The position numbers and the translations under genes are program-made. This document shows, one piece after another, positions 5,713-5,784 of a stretch of DNA of 5,784 nt; the first letter of the stretch is position 1; the number at the start of each line of letters is the position of its first letter. Below the pieces are notes generated by a model. The model was not told where the DNA came from, did no database searches, and saw nothing but the letters and a program-made list of their open reading frames with translations. Source of the stretch: Odoribacteraceae bacterium. Lineage in GTDB: Bacteria > Bacteroidota > Bacteroidia > Bacteroidales > Marinifilaceae. The stretch is taken from positions 1-5,784 of the forward strand of contig JAIRKS010000152.1 of NCBI GenBank assembly GCA_031259905.1, read 5' to 3'.

Positions 5713-5784
5713 ATGAAGCAGATTGAAGCTTTAAGGATTTTTACGCCTGAGGATTTGCAGATCCGGGATATTCTTTTAAACACA
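5713..5784 (+). CDS. Start of a hypothetical protein, cut by the window end (weakly DUF262-like)
   Basis: Only 24 codons are present, beginning MKQIEALRIFTPEDL and staying open to the window edge. The ATG at 5713 has an A-rich leader (aaaacaattaac) typical of Bacteroidota starts. An in-frame ATG at 5683 would add ten residues (MNYQHHKTIN). By hand count 27 of 72 bases are G or C, far below the genes to its left, which suggests a different origin. The opening, a short MKQIEA segment followed by an IRDILLNT helix, loosely recalls DUF262 (GmrS-like, DndB/ParB-fold) proteins, which start similarly before a YQRxYxW motif. That motif would lie outside the window, so the family is a guess and the product should be treated as unknown. 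Confidence 0.55.
   Translation, partial: MKQIEALRIFTPEDLQIRDILLNT

Overview
The window looks like a chromosomal segment from a high-GC member of the Bacteroidales (Bacteroidota), possibly Alistipes-like. This rests on four observations: a DUF4251 protein, a family essentially confined to Bacteroidota; a prfA-pyrF pair whose products have Bacteroidota-type signatures; start codons preceded by A-rich leaders instead of Shine-Dalgarno sites; and promoter-like elements resembling the Bacteroidota TAnnTTTG -7 box. The genus is a guess from gene content and composition. The genes are visibly G/C-biased at third codon positions. Only the right edge turns AT-rich.

Layout, left to right. Positions 1-406 are non-coding and repeat-rich. 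A 42-bp tandem repeat runs in from the left edge, decays into degenerate copies, and is followed by a separate 21-bp triplet repeat. A candidate promoter then leads into a plus-strand group of three genes. These are a secreted DUF4251 protein (407-979), a long-chain fatty-acid-CoA ligase-type AMP-binding enzyme (about 1039-2712), and a pyridoxamine/pyridoxal kinase (2687-3538) that overlaps the ligase by 26 bp. The kinase meets the minus-strand genes tail to tail with a 4-bp overlap. On the minus strand, prfA (release factor 1, 5478 down to 4393) is followed after 18 bp by pyrF (orotidine-5'-phosphate decarboxylase, 4374 down to 3535), almost certainly one transcript. Positions 5479-5712 form a divergent intergenic region with promoter-like boxes, a terminator-like hairpin and an AT-rich inverted repeat. 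At the right edge, an AT-rich plus-strand gene of unknown function begins at about 5713 and is cut by the window end.

The five complete genes are core or house-keeping functions: fatty-acid activation, vitamin B6 salvage, pyrimidine synthesis and translation termination, plus one envelope or periplasmic protein of unknown role. No new multi-gene system is visible. The points most worth a second look are the two left-hand repeat families, a serine where the AMP-binding family normally has its catalytic lysine, the layered signals upstream of prfA, and the compositional break at the right edge, where an accessory region may start.
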